Shown piece by piece: positions 42,958 to 50,294 of a DNA stretch of 64,000 nt; the stretch's first letter is position 1, and each line of letters begins with the position of its first letter. A program made the translations under genes and the position numbers. The notes beneath the pieces were generated by a model. That model searched no databases. It was not told the DNA's origin and saw nothing but the letters and a program-made list of their open reading frames with translations. Source of the DNA: Nocardioides carbamazepini (lineage in GTDB: Bacteria > Actinomycetota > Actinomycetes > Propionibacteriales > Nocardioidaceae); NCBI RefSeq assembly GCF_024614185.1, contig NZ_JAHTLF010000018.1, positions 78,951-142,950 of the forward strand. Direction: 5' to 3'.

Positions 42958-43253
42958 TAGCCCTCCATCCGGATCACACGTGCATGCAGGACGTGGCGCT
43001 GCTGCAGTGCGGCGCGCAGGGCGCGGTGCAGCCCGTCCTCGAGGTAGTAGTCGCCGCGCCACAGCACGACGTGGGCGAAGAGGTCGCCGAAGAAGGTCGA
43101 GTCCTCGTCGAGCAGGGACGACAGCTGCAGCGTGTCCTTGGTCGTGACCAGCTGGTCCAGCCGGACCTGGCGTGGCGGCACGGCGGCCCACCCCTTGGAG
43201 GTGAGGCCGTGGTCGGGGTAGGGACGTCCGTCCCCCACGCGCTTGAAGATCAC
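42957..43253 (-). CDS. Conserved small actinobacterial protein
   Basis: 98 residues, GTG start. The sequence (VPPRQVRLDQLVTTKDTL, then YYLEDGLHRALRAALQQRHV) resembles a conserved actinobacterial protein sometimes annotated as a VapB-like antitoxin; no toxin gene adjoins it. It is translationally coupled to the LytR_C gene. Function unknown. Confidence 0.7.
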   Translation of the reverse strand: MIFKRVGDGRPYPDHGLTSKGWAAVPPRQVRLDQLVTTKDTLQLSSLLDEDSTFFGDLFAHVVLWRGDYYLEDGLHRALRAALQQRHVLHARVIRMEG

Positions 43254-43270
43254 GGCTTCGGAGTCTACGG

Positions 43271-43391
43271 GGCGGCGGTTTCATCACGGGATGTAGACGT
43301 ACGGTCACCTCCCGGGTGGAACTCCGCTACAGATGCTCGGATTCGCCTACATCCCGTGATGAAACCGCCGCCGTCCCGTGGTGAAGCCGCC
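43271..43391. repeat. Perfect 26-bp inverted repeat with a third degenerate copy
   Basis: Arms 43271-43296 and 43347-43372 are exactly complementary (cores TTTCATCACGGGATG and CATCCCGTGATGAAA) around a 50-base loop. A degenerate direct copy (CCCGTGGTGAAGCCGCC) follows at 43375. It fills the divergent space between the small conserved gene and the HerA-like gene, where it must overlap promoters. A related single copy is at 55406-55424. Confidence 0.85.
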
Positions 43392-43415
43392 ACCCACGGC
43401 CCCTAGAGTGCCTCC

Positions 43416-45053
43416 ATGACGCAGGAGCAGACGCCCACTCCCGACGCAGTACCGGAGACCGAGGCCCCCGAGGCCCCCGCGGCCGCCGCGGCCGCCGCGG
43501 AGAGGAGCCCGATCGAGGAGGCGGTCGCCCCCGGGTACGCCTTCGAGGGCCCCGCGCTCGAGCTGGGCGGCCTGATGACCGGACCCGACCAGCTGAGCGG
43601 CAGCACCATCCGGATCCCGCTCGCCATGCTGAACCGCCACGGTCTGGTGGCCGGCGCGACCGGCACCGGCAAGACGAAGACGCTGCAGCTGATGGCCGAG
43701 CAGCTGGCTGCTGCCGGCGTACCGGTCTTCGCCGCCGACATCAAGGGCGACCTGTCCGGCATCGCCACCGCCGGCGAGGCCAACGACAAGCTCCTCGCCC
43801 GCACGAAGTCGGTCGGGCAGGCCTGGACCGCGACCGCCTTCCCGGTCGAGTACTACGCACTCGGCGGCCAGGGCATCGGCATCCCGATCCGGGTCACCGT
43901 GTCGTCCTTCGGCCCGATCCTGCTCAGCCGGGTGCTCGGGCTCAACGACACCCAGGAGTCCAGCCTCGGGCTGGTCTTCCACTACGCCGACAAGCAGGGT
44001 CTGCCGCTGCTCGACCTCCAGGACCTGCGGGCGGTGGTCCAGCACCTGACCAGCGCCGAGGGCAAGCCGGACCTCAAGGAGCTCGGCGGCCTGTCGTCGG
44101 CGACCGCGGGCGTCATCCTGCGCGAGCTGATCGGGTTCGCCGACCAGGGGGCCGAGGCGTTCTTCGGCGAGCCGGAGTTCGACTCCGCCGACCTGCTGCA
44201 GCAGGCCCCCGACGGCCGGGGCTTGGTCAACCTGGTCGAGCTGCCCAACCTGCAGGACCGGCCGGCGATCTTCTCGACGTTCCTCATGTGGCTGCTGGCC
44301 GACCTGTTCCACGACCTTCCGGAGGTCGGCGACATCGACCAGCCCAAGCTGGTGTTCTTCTTCGACGAGGCCCACCTGCTGTTCAAGGACGCGTCGAAGC
44401 CGTTCCTCGAGCAGATCGCGCAGACGGTGCGGCTGATCCGGTCGAAGGGCGTCGGCGTCTTCTTCGTGACGCAGAGCCCGACCGACGTACCCGACGACGT
44501 GCTCGCCCAGCTCGGCTCCCGCATCCAGCACCAGCTGCGCGCCCACACGCCCAACGACGCCAAGGCGCTCAAGGCGACCGTCAACACCTACCCCAAGAGC
44601 GCGTACGACGACCTCGGCGAGGTCATCACGACGCTCGGCATCGGCGAGGCGATCGTCACGGTGATGGGGGAGAAGGGCGCCCCGACGCCGGTCGCCTGGA
44701 CCCGGCTGCGCGCGCCCGAGTCGCTGATGGCGCCGAGCACGCCCGCGTCGATGGAGGCCACGGTCGCGGCCAGCCCGCGTCAGGCGAAGTACGCCGAGGT
44801 CGTCGACCGCGAGTCGGCCCGCGAGATCCTCGCCAAGAAGCTCGAGGAGGGCGCGCAGGCCGAGGCCGAGGAGAAGGCCGAGAAGCCCGCGGCCAAGGGC
44901 AAGCCGGCGCCGAAGGCGAAGAAGGACGACGGCAACGCGGCCGGCGAGATCGTCAAGGACGTGGTGAAGTCCTCGGCGTTCAAGCAGTTCATGCGCACCG
45001 CGGCCGCCGAGATCGCCCGCGGCCTGTTCGGCACCGCGCGCCGACGCAGGTAG
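43416..45053 (+). CDS. HerA-like DUF853 ATPase
   Basis: 545 residues. After an Ala/Pro-rich N-terminus, Walker A is GATGTGKTKT and Walker B FFFDEAHLLF; an Arg-finger candidate lies in RIQHQLRAHTPND. The C-terminal 110 residues are a Lys/Ala/Glu-rich linker and an amphipathic helix (FKQFMRTAAAEIARGLFG). DUF853 proteins are hexameric HerA/FtsK-related ATPases thought to move DNA or act in DNA processing; no NurA-type nuclease is nearby. It stands alone and is closed by a strong hairpin. Confidence 0.88.
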   Translation: MTQEQTPTPDAVPETEAPEAPAAAAAAAERSPIEEAVAPGYAFEGPALELGGLMTGPDQLSGSTIRIPLAMLNRHGLVAGATGTGKTKTLQLMAEQLAAAGVPVFAADIKGDLSGIATAGEANDKLLARTKSVGQAWTATAFPVEYYALGGQGIGIPIRVTVSSFGPILLSRVLGLNDTQESSLGLVFHYADKQGLPLLDLQDLRAVVQHLTSAEGKPDLKELGGLSSATAGVILRELIGFADQGAEAFFGEPEFDSADLLQQAPDGRGLVNLVELPNLQDRPAIFSTFLMWLLADLFHDLPEVGDIDQPKLVFFFDEAHLLFKDASKPFLEQIAQTVRLIRSKGVGVFFVTQSPTDVPDDVLAQLGSRIQHQLRAHTPNDAKALKATVNTYPKSAYDDLGEVITTLGIGEAIVTVMGEKGAPTPVAWTRLRAPESLMAPSTPASMEATVAASPRQAKYAEVVDRESAREILAKKLEEGAQAEAEEKAEKPAAKGKPAPKAKKDDGNAAGEIVKDVVKSSAFKQFMRTAAAEIARGLFGTARRRR

Positions 45054-45079
45054 GCACGGGGGACGCGCCCGTCGAACAC

Positions 45080-45121
45080 CGCCGCCGGGCCACTCCTGCG
45101 TGAGGAGCCGGCCCGGCGGCG
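45080..45121 (+). terminator. Terminator hairpin after the HerA-like gene
   Basis: A 12-bp perfect stem (45080-45091 CGCCGCCGGGCC with 45110-45121) encloses a second 5-bp stem (CTCCT/AGGAG). It also faces the end of the converging small gene at 45151. Confidence 0.75.
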
Positions 45122-45150
45122 CGGGGCGGGTGGTCTCGGTCGAGCGGTCG

Positions 45151-45366
45151 TCAGGCGGTCCAGCGGATGGCGTCGTCGACGAAGTCGGCGAGCTGGTTCA
45201 CGCCCCGCAGGTCGGTGCGCTCGTCCATCAGGCGCGAGAGCCCCTGGGCGTGCCGGCTGCGGAGGGCGGAGCGGCGGACGACGGAGCGGTCGACGGGGTC
45301 GAGGTCTTCGACGGACGTGAGGTGACGCCCTGCGGTCTGGGTCTGGGGGGAGGTCGTCTTCTTCAT
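45151..45366 (-). CDS. Small hypothetical protein, 71 residues
   Basis: Starts MKKTTSPQTQTAGRH and contains a charged helical segment (VVRRSALRSRHAQGLSRLMD). No membrane segment or recognised motif. It begins at an ATG in a short gap after the neighbouring membrane gene and converges on the HerA-like gene. It looks like a genuine small actinobacterial gene, but support is limited to its composition and placement. Confidence 0.5.
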   Translation of the reverse strand: MKKTTSPQTQTAGRHLTSVEDLDPVDRSVVRRSALRSRHAQGLSRLMDERTDLRGVNQLADFVDDAIRWTA

Positions 45367-45469
45367 GTCCCCAAGCCTGCGCGGCGGAGGTTTCGGACGT
45401 TCGGCGTCGCGGTTACGAGACGGTGACCCGGGCTGTGAGCCGCACGACACTCATCGCCGGGTCGAACGC

Positions 45470-45751
45470 TCAGGCGCCGTCGATCCCGTTGAGCAGCAGG
45501 AAGAAGCCGACGATGCCGACGAGCGCGCCGACGACGCCGAGGCCGGCGCCGAGCAGGAGGCGCTGCCGCACCGGGCGCTCCCGGTCGAGCAGCGCCCGAC
45601 CGAGGAGCGCTCCCGAGGCCGTGGTCAGCAGCACCTGCACCGGGACGATGAGGTTCTCGCCGGTGTCGGAGCCGTCGAGGACCAGCGCGCTCAGGGGCAG
45701 CGCCGCGCAGCCGACGAGGACCAGGACGACGACGAGGACGAGGGTGCGCAC
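45470..45751 (-). CDS. Small membrane protein
   Basis: 93 residues, GTG start. Three hydrophobic stretches: LVLVVVLVLVGCAALPLSAL, the middle VQVLLTTASGALLG, and LLLGAGLGVVGALVGIVGFF near the C-terminus. A short basic loop (RERPVRQR) lies before the last helix. No family recognised. It begins 4 bases after the stop of the metal-receptor gene, so they are co-transcribed. Confidence 0.65.
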   Translation of the reverse strand: MRTLVLVVVLVLVGCAALPLSALVLDGSDTGENLIVPVQVLLTTASGALLGRALLDRERPVRQRLLLGAGLGVVGALVGIVGFFLLLNGIDGA

Positions 45752-45755
45752 CGCG

Positions 45756-46499
45756 TCAGGATGACAGCACGTCGTACGCCTCGACCATCGCCGGGCCGTA
45801 CCAGGTCAGCAGTCGCCCCGACACCAGCCGGGTCGGGACCCTCGTGAACGCCTCCGGGCCGTCGTCGGCGGTGAACACGTACGGCTCGTCGGGCAGCAGC
45901 ACCAGGTCCAGGTCCGCCACGTCCAGGTCGGCCAGCTCCACGTGCGGGTAGCGGTCCGCGCCCTCGTCGTAGGCATTGGTCCAGCCGAGGCGGCGCAGCA
46001 GGTCGCCGGTGTAGGTGCGCGGGCCGACGACCATCCACGGGTCCCGCCACACGGGTACGGCGACCCGGCCGCGTGGTGCCGGTGGCGGCCCCTCCCAGCG
46101 GGCCCGGGCCTGCTCGAGCCACGCGGGCGCGGACCGACCGAGCGCCTCGTCGTACAGGCGGGCCAGCGAGGTGAGCGCCTCCAGCACCGTCTCGATCGCG
46201 GTCACCCAGACGGGGATCCCGGCGTCACGGAGGCGGCGCACGTCGAGCTCGCGGTTCTCCTCCTGGTTGGCGACGACCAGGTCCGGCGCGAGGGCCCGGA
46301 TCGCGGCGAGGTCGGGGTTCTTGGTGCCCCGCACCCGGGCGACCGGGAGGTCGGCGGGATGGGTGCACCAGTCGGTGGCCCCGACGAGCAGGTCGGGCAC
46401 GTCGGTCGCGAGCGCCTCGGTGATCGACGGGACCAGGGACACGATCCGGGTCGCGGGTCCGGGCAGCGGCAGCGCGTGCCCGAGGTCGTCGGTGGTCAC
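45756..46499 (-). CDS. Helical-backbone metal receptor (BtuF-like), no signal peptide
   Basis: 247 residues, GTG start. TRIVSLVPSITEALATDVPD and LVGATDWCTHPADLP are typical of the periplasmic-binding-protein class III fold used for cobalamin or iron chelates; KNPDLAAIRALAPDLVVANQ continues it. There is no signal peptide or lipobox, so it may be cytoplasmic, unlike BtuF, and no ABC permease adjoins it. It may be a vitamin B12 or metal-chelate binding protein of another type. IcmF at 55438 needs B12, but the link is only suggestive. Confidence 0.75.
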   Translation of the reverse strand: MTTDDLGHALPLPGPATRIVSLVPSITEALATDVPDLLVGATDWCTHPADLPVARVRGTKNPDLAAIRALAPDLVVANQEENRELDVRRLRDAGIPVWVTAIETVLEALTSLARLYDEALGRSAPAWLEQARARWEGPPPAPRGRVAVPVWRDPWMVVGPRTYTGDLLRRLGWTNAYDEGADRYPHVELADLDVADLDLVLLPDEPYVFTADDGPEAFTRVPTRLVSGRLLTWYGPAMVEAYDVLSS

Positions 46500-46516
46500 C
46501 GGCCTATCATCCCCTC

Positions 46517-46864
46517 GTGAGCGCGATCCTCGGGTGGGCGGTCCTGGCACTGGTGTTCGTCGACGAGCTGCTGGCGATGGCTGCCTTCGGCGTCTGGGGC
46601 TGGGACCACGACCCGCGCTGGCTGCTCGTCTGGGTGCTCCCGATCGTCGCGATGGCGGTGTGGTTCTGCTTCGCGTCCCCGAAGGCGCCGTACGGCGGCC
46701 CGCTGGTGCGTCCGCTGGCCAAGGTCCTCGTCTTCGGCCTCGCCTGCCTGGCGCTGTGGGACGCCGGGCACCAGGACTGGGCGATCGCGCTGCTCGTCTT
46801 CTCGGTGGTCGTCAACGGGCTCGCGCAGCTGCCCGGCATCCGGGTCCTCGTCGACGAGCAGTAG
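46517..46864 (+). CDS. YrdB/DUF2568-family membrane protein
   Basis: 115 residues, GTG start. Four membrane helices with FVDELLAMAAFGVWGW and FASPKAPYGGPLVRPLAK, the conserved loop of the DUF2568/YrdB family. Function of the family is unknown. Divergent from the metal-receptor gene with only 17 bases between starts, so the promoters overlap coding sequence. Confidence 0.75.
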   Translation: MSAILGWAVLALVFVDELLAMAAFGVWGWDHDPRWLLVWVLPIVAMAVWFCFASPKAPYGGPLVRPLAKVLVFGLACLALWDAGHQDWAIALLVFSVVVNGLAQLPGIRVLVDEQ

Positions 46865-46868
46865 CGCG

Positions 46869-48086
46869 TCAGAGCGGCTTGCGGGCCACGACGTACAGCC
46901 GCTCGGTGGTCTCGCCGCGGGCGAGCGCCGGCCCGCGGCGGTACCACTCGACGTCGACGAGCCCTGCCTGCTCGACGAGCGCGACGACGTCGGCCGGCTC
47001 GTGGAAGACCACGTCGAGGTCGATCTCGAGGTCGAACCAGGTGTCGTGGTGGCGCACCTCCGCGCCGGCGTGGAGGGCGAGCACCAGGAGCCCGCCGGGT
47101 CGCATCGGCCGCGTCAGCGCCTCGACGGCCCGGGGCAGCTCGGATGCCGCGAGGTGGATCAGTGAGTACCAGCCTAGGACGGCCGCCCACCCCGAGCCGT
47201 TGACCGGGCGCATGAGGGTGCGCAGGTCGCCGACCTCGTAGACGCCGTCCGGGTAGCGCTCCCGCGCCTGCGCGACCATCTCCGGCGTGAGGTCGAGGCC
47301 CGTGGCGTCGGCGCCTGCCTCGGCGAGATAGGCCGTGACGTGGCCGGGCCCGCACCCGACCTCGACGACGGGGTCGGTGCCGGCATGCGCGGCGACCCGG
47401 TCGAGCAGCCACCGCTCGAAGGGCAGGGCGTCGAGCTCGCCGGTCAGGGCCTCGGCGTACGCCGTCGCGACAGCGGCGTAGGACGCGCGCACCTTCGCGT
47501 CCCGGACCTCGGCACCGCCGGCAAGCACCGCGTCGCGGTCGACGGCCGGGGCCGCCGGGCCGGATGCCGCGGCCGGCAGGTCGACGGGCCCGAGGAGGTG
47601 GATCCACCGCGCGTCCTGCTCGCGGGGCTGCCTGGGCAGCACCTGGACGAGCGGCTGCGCGCGCTCGGCCAGCCGCCGCAGGCACGCCTCGACGGCACCG
47701 CGGTCGGAGAACGCGTGCAGCCGTTCGGCGCGGGTGCGGAGAGCGCCCGGCGGCTGCGGTCCGCGCAGCAGCAGCACGGTGATCAGGGCTCGCTCGTCGT
47801 CGGCGAGGCCGAGCCGCACCGCGAGGGTCTGGACGTACTTGAGCGTGCGCCGCCCGCGGTCGTCCCAGGTGACCGCGACGAGGTCGCGCTGCTTGAGGTC
47901 GCGCAGCGTGTGGTGCACGAGGTCGTCGTCGTAGTCCACGACCGGCTCGCGGCTGCTCTGCTGGTTGCAGGCGGTGCGCACGGCGGTGACCGTCATCGGG
48001 TACGACGCCGGCACCGTCACCTCCTTCTCCAGGAGGCTCCCCAGGACGCGTTGCTCCTCGGCCGTCAGGACGGGCAGGTCGGTCAC
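46869..48086 (-). CDS. DUF480 (YceH)-SAM methyltransferase fusion
   Basis: 405 residues. Residues 1-165 are a DUF480/YceH double winged helix (LTAEEQRVLGSLLEKEVTVP, then YPMTVTAVRTACNQQSSREP). After a Pro/Ala linker, residues 190-405 form a class I methyltransferase with motif I VVEVGCGPGHVTAYLAEAG and motif II GLDLTPEMVAQAR. The usual YceH protein lacks the enzyme domain. The fusion suggests nucleic-acid or ligand-directed methylation, but the substrate is unknown. The gene converges on yrdB with a 4-base gap. Confidence 0.85.
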   Translation of the reverse strand: MTDLPVLTAEEQRVLGSLLEKEVTVPASYPMTVTAVRTACNQQSSREPVVDYDDDLVHHTLRDLKQRDLVAVTWDDRGRRTLKYVQTLAVRLGLADDERALITVLLLRGPQPPGALRTRAERLHAFSDRGAVEACLRRLAERAQPLVQVLPRQPREQDARWIHLLGPVDLPAAASGPAAPAVDRDAVLAGGAEVRDAKVRASYAAVATAYAEALTGELDALPFERWLLDRVAAHAGTDPVVEVGCGPGHVTAYLAEAGADATGLDLTPEMVAQARERYPDGVYEVGDLRTLMRPVNGSGWAAVLGWYSLIHLAASELPRAVEALTRPMRPGGLLVLALHAGAEVRHHDTWFDLEIDLDVVFHEPADVVALVEQAGLVDVEWYRRGPALARGETTERLYVVARKPL

Positions 48087-48182
48087 GGTGCCGACCCTAC
48101 CGATCGACCCGGCACGGCCGCGCCGTCCGTACGGATCCGCAAGGTCTCGGTGTGTGCGCGAGGTGAGTGCAGGCTCAGCCCG

Positions 48183-48237
48183 GGATCAGCGCAGGATCAG
48201 CGCAGGATCAGCGCAGGATCAGCGCAGGATCAGCGCA
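48183..48237. repeat. 11-bp tandem repeat, five copies
   Basis: GGATCAGCGCA is repeated five times without change (48183, 48194, 48205, 48216, 48227). The unit is one helical turn long. The last unit contains the stop codon of the thioesterase-like gene, so the array sits exactly at its 3' end in the gap before the DUF480-methyltransferase start. Copy number is probably variable by slippage. Confidence 0.92.
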
Positions 48238-48727
48238 GGGCCAGACACCCCGAGGTGGCGGGCTCCCAGGGCATCGAGGCGTGCTCGGCGATGCGCTTGT
48301 CGAGCCCGGCGGCGACGTCGCCCGGCCACAGTGCGGTCTTGCGGTCGGCCAGCTCGACGCACAGGAAGATCTCCTCGAACACGCACGCCACCCGCTGGTT
48401 GGTGTCGTCGAGGATGAAGACGAGTGCGTGGGCGGCGCGCTCGGAACGGCCGAGCAGGCGCACTCGTACCGACATCTGGTCGCCGGTCCTCAGCTCGTGC
48501 TGATAGGTCAGGTGGTGCTCCGCGGAGAGGCACGCGAAGCCGCTGAGCATGGGCCAGTTGAACGGGATGCCGATGTCGTAGAGCGACTCGTCGAGGCCCT
48601 CGCTGCCGATGCCGAGGTAGTGCCGCACGTTGAGGAAGCCGTTGCTGTCTTCGAAGGCGCTGGGGACCGGCTGGACGGCGAAGGCCGGCAGGGTGACGAG
48701 CTGGTCGTACGTCGGCTGGGTGCTCAT
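48230..48727 (-). CDS. Hotdog-fold acyl-CoA thioesterase-like protein
   Basis: 165 residues. EDSNGFLNVRHYLGI matches the Asp/Asn-Gly active-site loop of 4HBT-type thioesterases; HHLTYQHELRTGDQMSVRVRL supplies the central strands. It should hydrolyse acyl-CoA esters in the cytoplasm. The final residues (GCLALR) are at the start of the 11-bp tandem repeat, and the stop lies inside it. Divergent from the MFS gene. Substrate unknown. Confidence 0.8.
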   Translation of the reverse strand: MSTQPTYDQLVTLPAFAVQPVPSAFEDSNGFLNVRHYLGIGSEGLDESLYDIGIPFNWPMLSGFACLSAEHHLTYQHELRTGDQMSVRVRLLGRSERAAHALVFILDDTNQRVACVFEEIFLCVELADRKTALWPGDVAAGLDKRIAEHASMPWEPATSGCLALR

Positions 48728-48871
48728 GCCGGGACCCTACTGAATCAGGATCCGGATTGGTGACGGGCCGGCCTGGCGGCGTACGATCGCAGGACAGATC
48801 CACTGCGTGTATCTACCTCGCGCCGGCTCGCCGGCGGTCCAAGGCGGCACCCGAGCCCCTGGACGAAGGAC

Positions 48872-50152
48872 ATGCCTGATCACTCCCCGACGCTGGTGCG
48901 CGCCGCCGGTCCGTCGTACTTCCCGATCGCGCTGGTCGCGCGGCTGCCCTACGCGATGATGGTCGTCGGGGTGCTCACCCTGGTCGTCGCGGGGCGGGAC
49001 TCGCTCGCCTTCGGTGGGCTCAACTCCGCCGTGGTCGGTCTCGGCGCCGCGTGTGTCGGCCCCCTGCTCGGCGCGGCCGCGGACCGGTTCGGTCAGCGCC
49101 GGGTGCTGCTGGTCAGCGGGGTGGCGTCGACCACGGCGCTCGGCCTGATGGCGTGGGTCGTCTACAGCCCGCTGCCGGGCATCGCGGTCCTCGCGGTCGC
49201 GTTCCTGGTCGGCGCCAGCGCACCGCAGATCGCACCGATGTCGCGCAGCCGGCTGGTCCAGATCATCGGCGCGCGGATCGCCCCCGACCGCCGGTCGCGG
49301 ACCTTCGACACGACGATGGCCTACGAGTCGGCGGCGGACGAGATCGTCTTCATCGTCGGCCCGTTCGTGGTCGGCATCCTCGGCACCGCGCTGGACCCGT
49401 GGGCCCCGGTCGCCGGTGCCGCGCTGCTCACCCTGGTCTTCGTGACCGCCTTCGCGCTGCACCCGTCGGCCCGCGCGGCGGCGGGCCTCGACGAGCGCGC
49501 GGCCCCGCCGGCGCCGGTCCGCGAGATCGCCCGTCCGGCGCTGCTGGCCGTGGTCGTCGGCATCCTCGGCGTCGGCCTGTTCTTCGGCTCGATGCTCACC
49601 TCGCTCACCTCCTTCATGGCCGACCACGGCAGCGCCGCGTCCGCCGGCCTCGTGTACGGCGTGATGGGCATCGGCTCCGCGGCGCTGGCCCTCGGCGTGG
49701 CGCTGTTCCCGGCGTCGTTCTCGCTGCGCGCCCGCTGGCTGGTCTTCGGGGCCACGATGCTGGTCGGCGCCGCCCTGCTGCCGTTCGCGTCGTCCGTCGC
49801 GGCGATGTGCGCGGTGCTGGTCCTCATCGGCTGCGGCATCGGGCCGACGATGGTGACCCAGTACAGCCTCGGCGCGCTGCGCAGCCCGGTCGGCCGGTCC
49901 GCCACGGTCATGACGATCCTCGGCTCGGCCGTCATCGTCGGTCAGTCCCTGGCCTCTGCCGTCACCGGCACGCTGGCCGACCGCGTCGGCACGTCTGCCG
50001 CCCTGGTGGTGCCGATCGCCGCCGCGCTGGTCGTCGTCGCCGCCGGTGTCGCGAACTGGGTGCTCTCGCCCCGACCGGCTCTCGTGCCCCCCGACCCGGC
50101 GCAGACTGAGCTCGAGATGACGCCGACCCGGCCCGTACTGACGCTGAATTGA
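48872..50152 (+). CDS. MFS transporter with repeat-encoded C-terminal tail
   Basis: 426 residues with about twelve membrane helices. The MFS loop 2-3 motif appears as GAAADRFGQRRVLL. Probably a proton-driven efflux or uptake carrier; the substrate is not evident. The last 19 residues (DPAQTELEMTPTRPVLTLN) are coded by the first copies of the 32-bp-period repeat array, so the native stop was lost or displaced when the array formed. The 144-base divergent space to the thioesterase gene shows no clear operator. Confidence 0.85.
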   Translation: MPDHSPTLVRAAGPSYFPIALVARLPYAMMVVGVLTLVVAGRDSLAFGGLNSAVVGLGAACVGPLLGAAADRFGQRRVLLVSGVASTTALGLMAWVVYSPLPGIAVLAVAFLVGASAPQIAPMSRSRLVQIIGARIAPDRRSRTFDTTMAYESAADEIVFIVGPFVVGILGTALDPWAPVAGAALLTLVFVTAFALHPSARAAAGLDERAAPPAPVREIARPALLAVVVGILGVGLFFGSMLTSLTSFMADHGSAASAGLVYGVMGIGSAALALGVALFPASFSLRARWLVFGATMLVGAALLPFASSVAAMCAVLVLIGCGIGPTMVTQYSLGALRSPVGRSATVMTILGSAVIVGQSLASAVTGTLADRVGTSAALVVPIAAALVVVAAGVANWVLSPRPALVPPDPAQTELEMTPTRPVLTLN

Positions 50153-50290
50153 CGCTGACCCGGCGCAGATTGAACTTCAGTCTGCGCCGGGTCGGCGTAC
50201 GGCCGGGTTCAGTCTGCGCCGGGTCGGCGTACGGCCGGGTTCAGTCTGCGCCGGGTCGGCGGGAAATCCGACTTGATCTGCGCCGGGTCG
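50092..50290. repeat. Array of 20-bp repeats with 32-bp period, locus B
   Basis: Three direct copies start at 50092, 50124 (degenerate) and 50156, exactly 32 bases apart. Four inverted copies follow at 50176, 50208, 50240 and 50271. Copies at 50156 and 50176 abut and form a hairpin of about 18 bp. Two spacers are identical (CGTACGGCCGGG). The array runs from inside the MFS 3' end to 4 bases before the converging monooxygenase stop. Same unit and same converging layout as locus A at 28235. Confidence 0.92.
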
Positions 50291-50294
50291 GGCG

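Noticed and set aside
28235..50290. CRISPR array in the regularly spaced repeats
   Set aside because: Repeats are 20 bp with only 12-bp spacers, spacers can be identical, the second half is inverted, and no cas genes are present.
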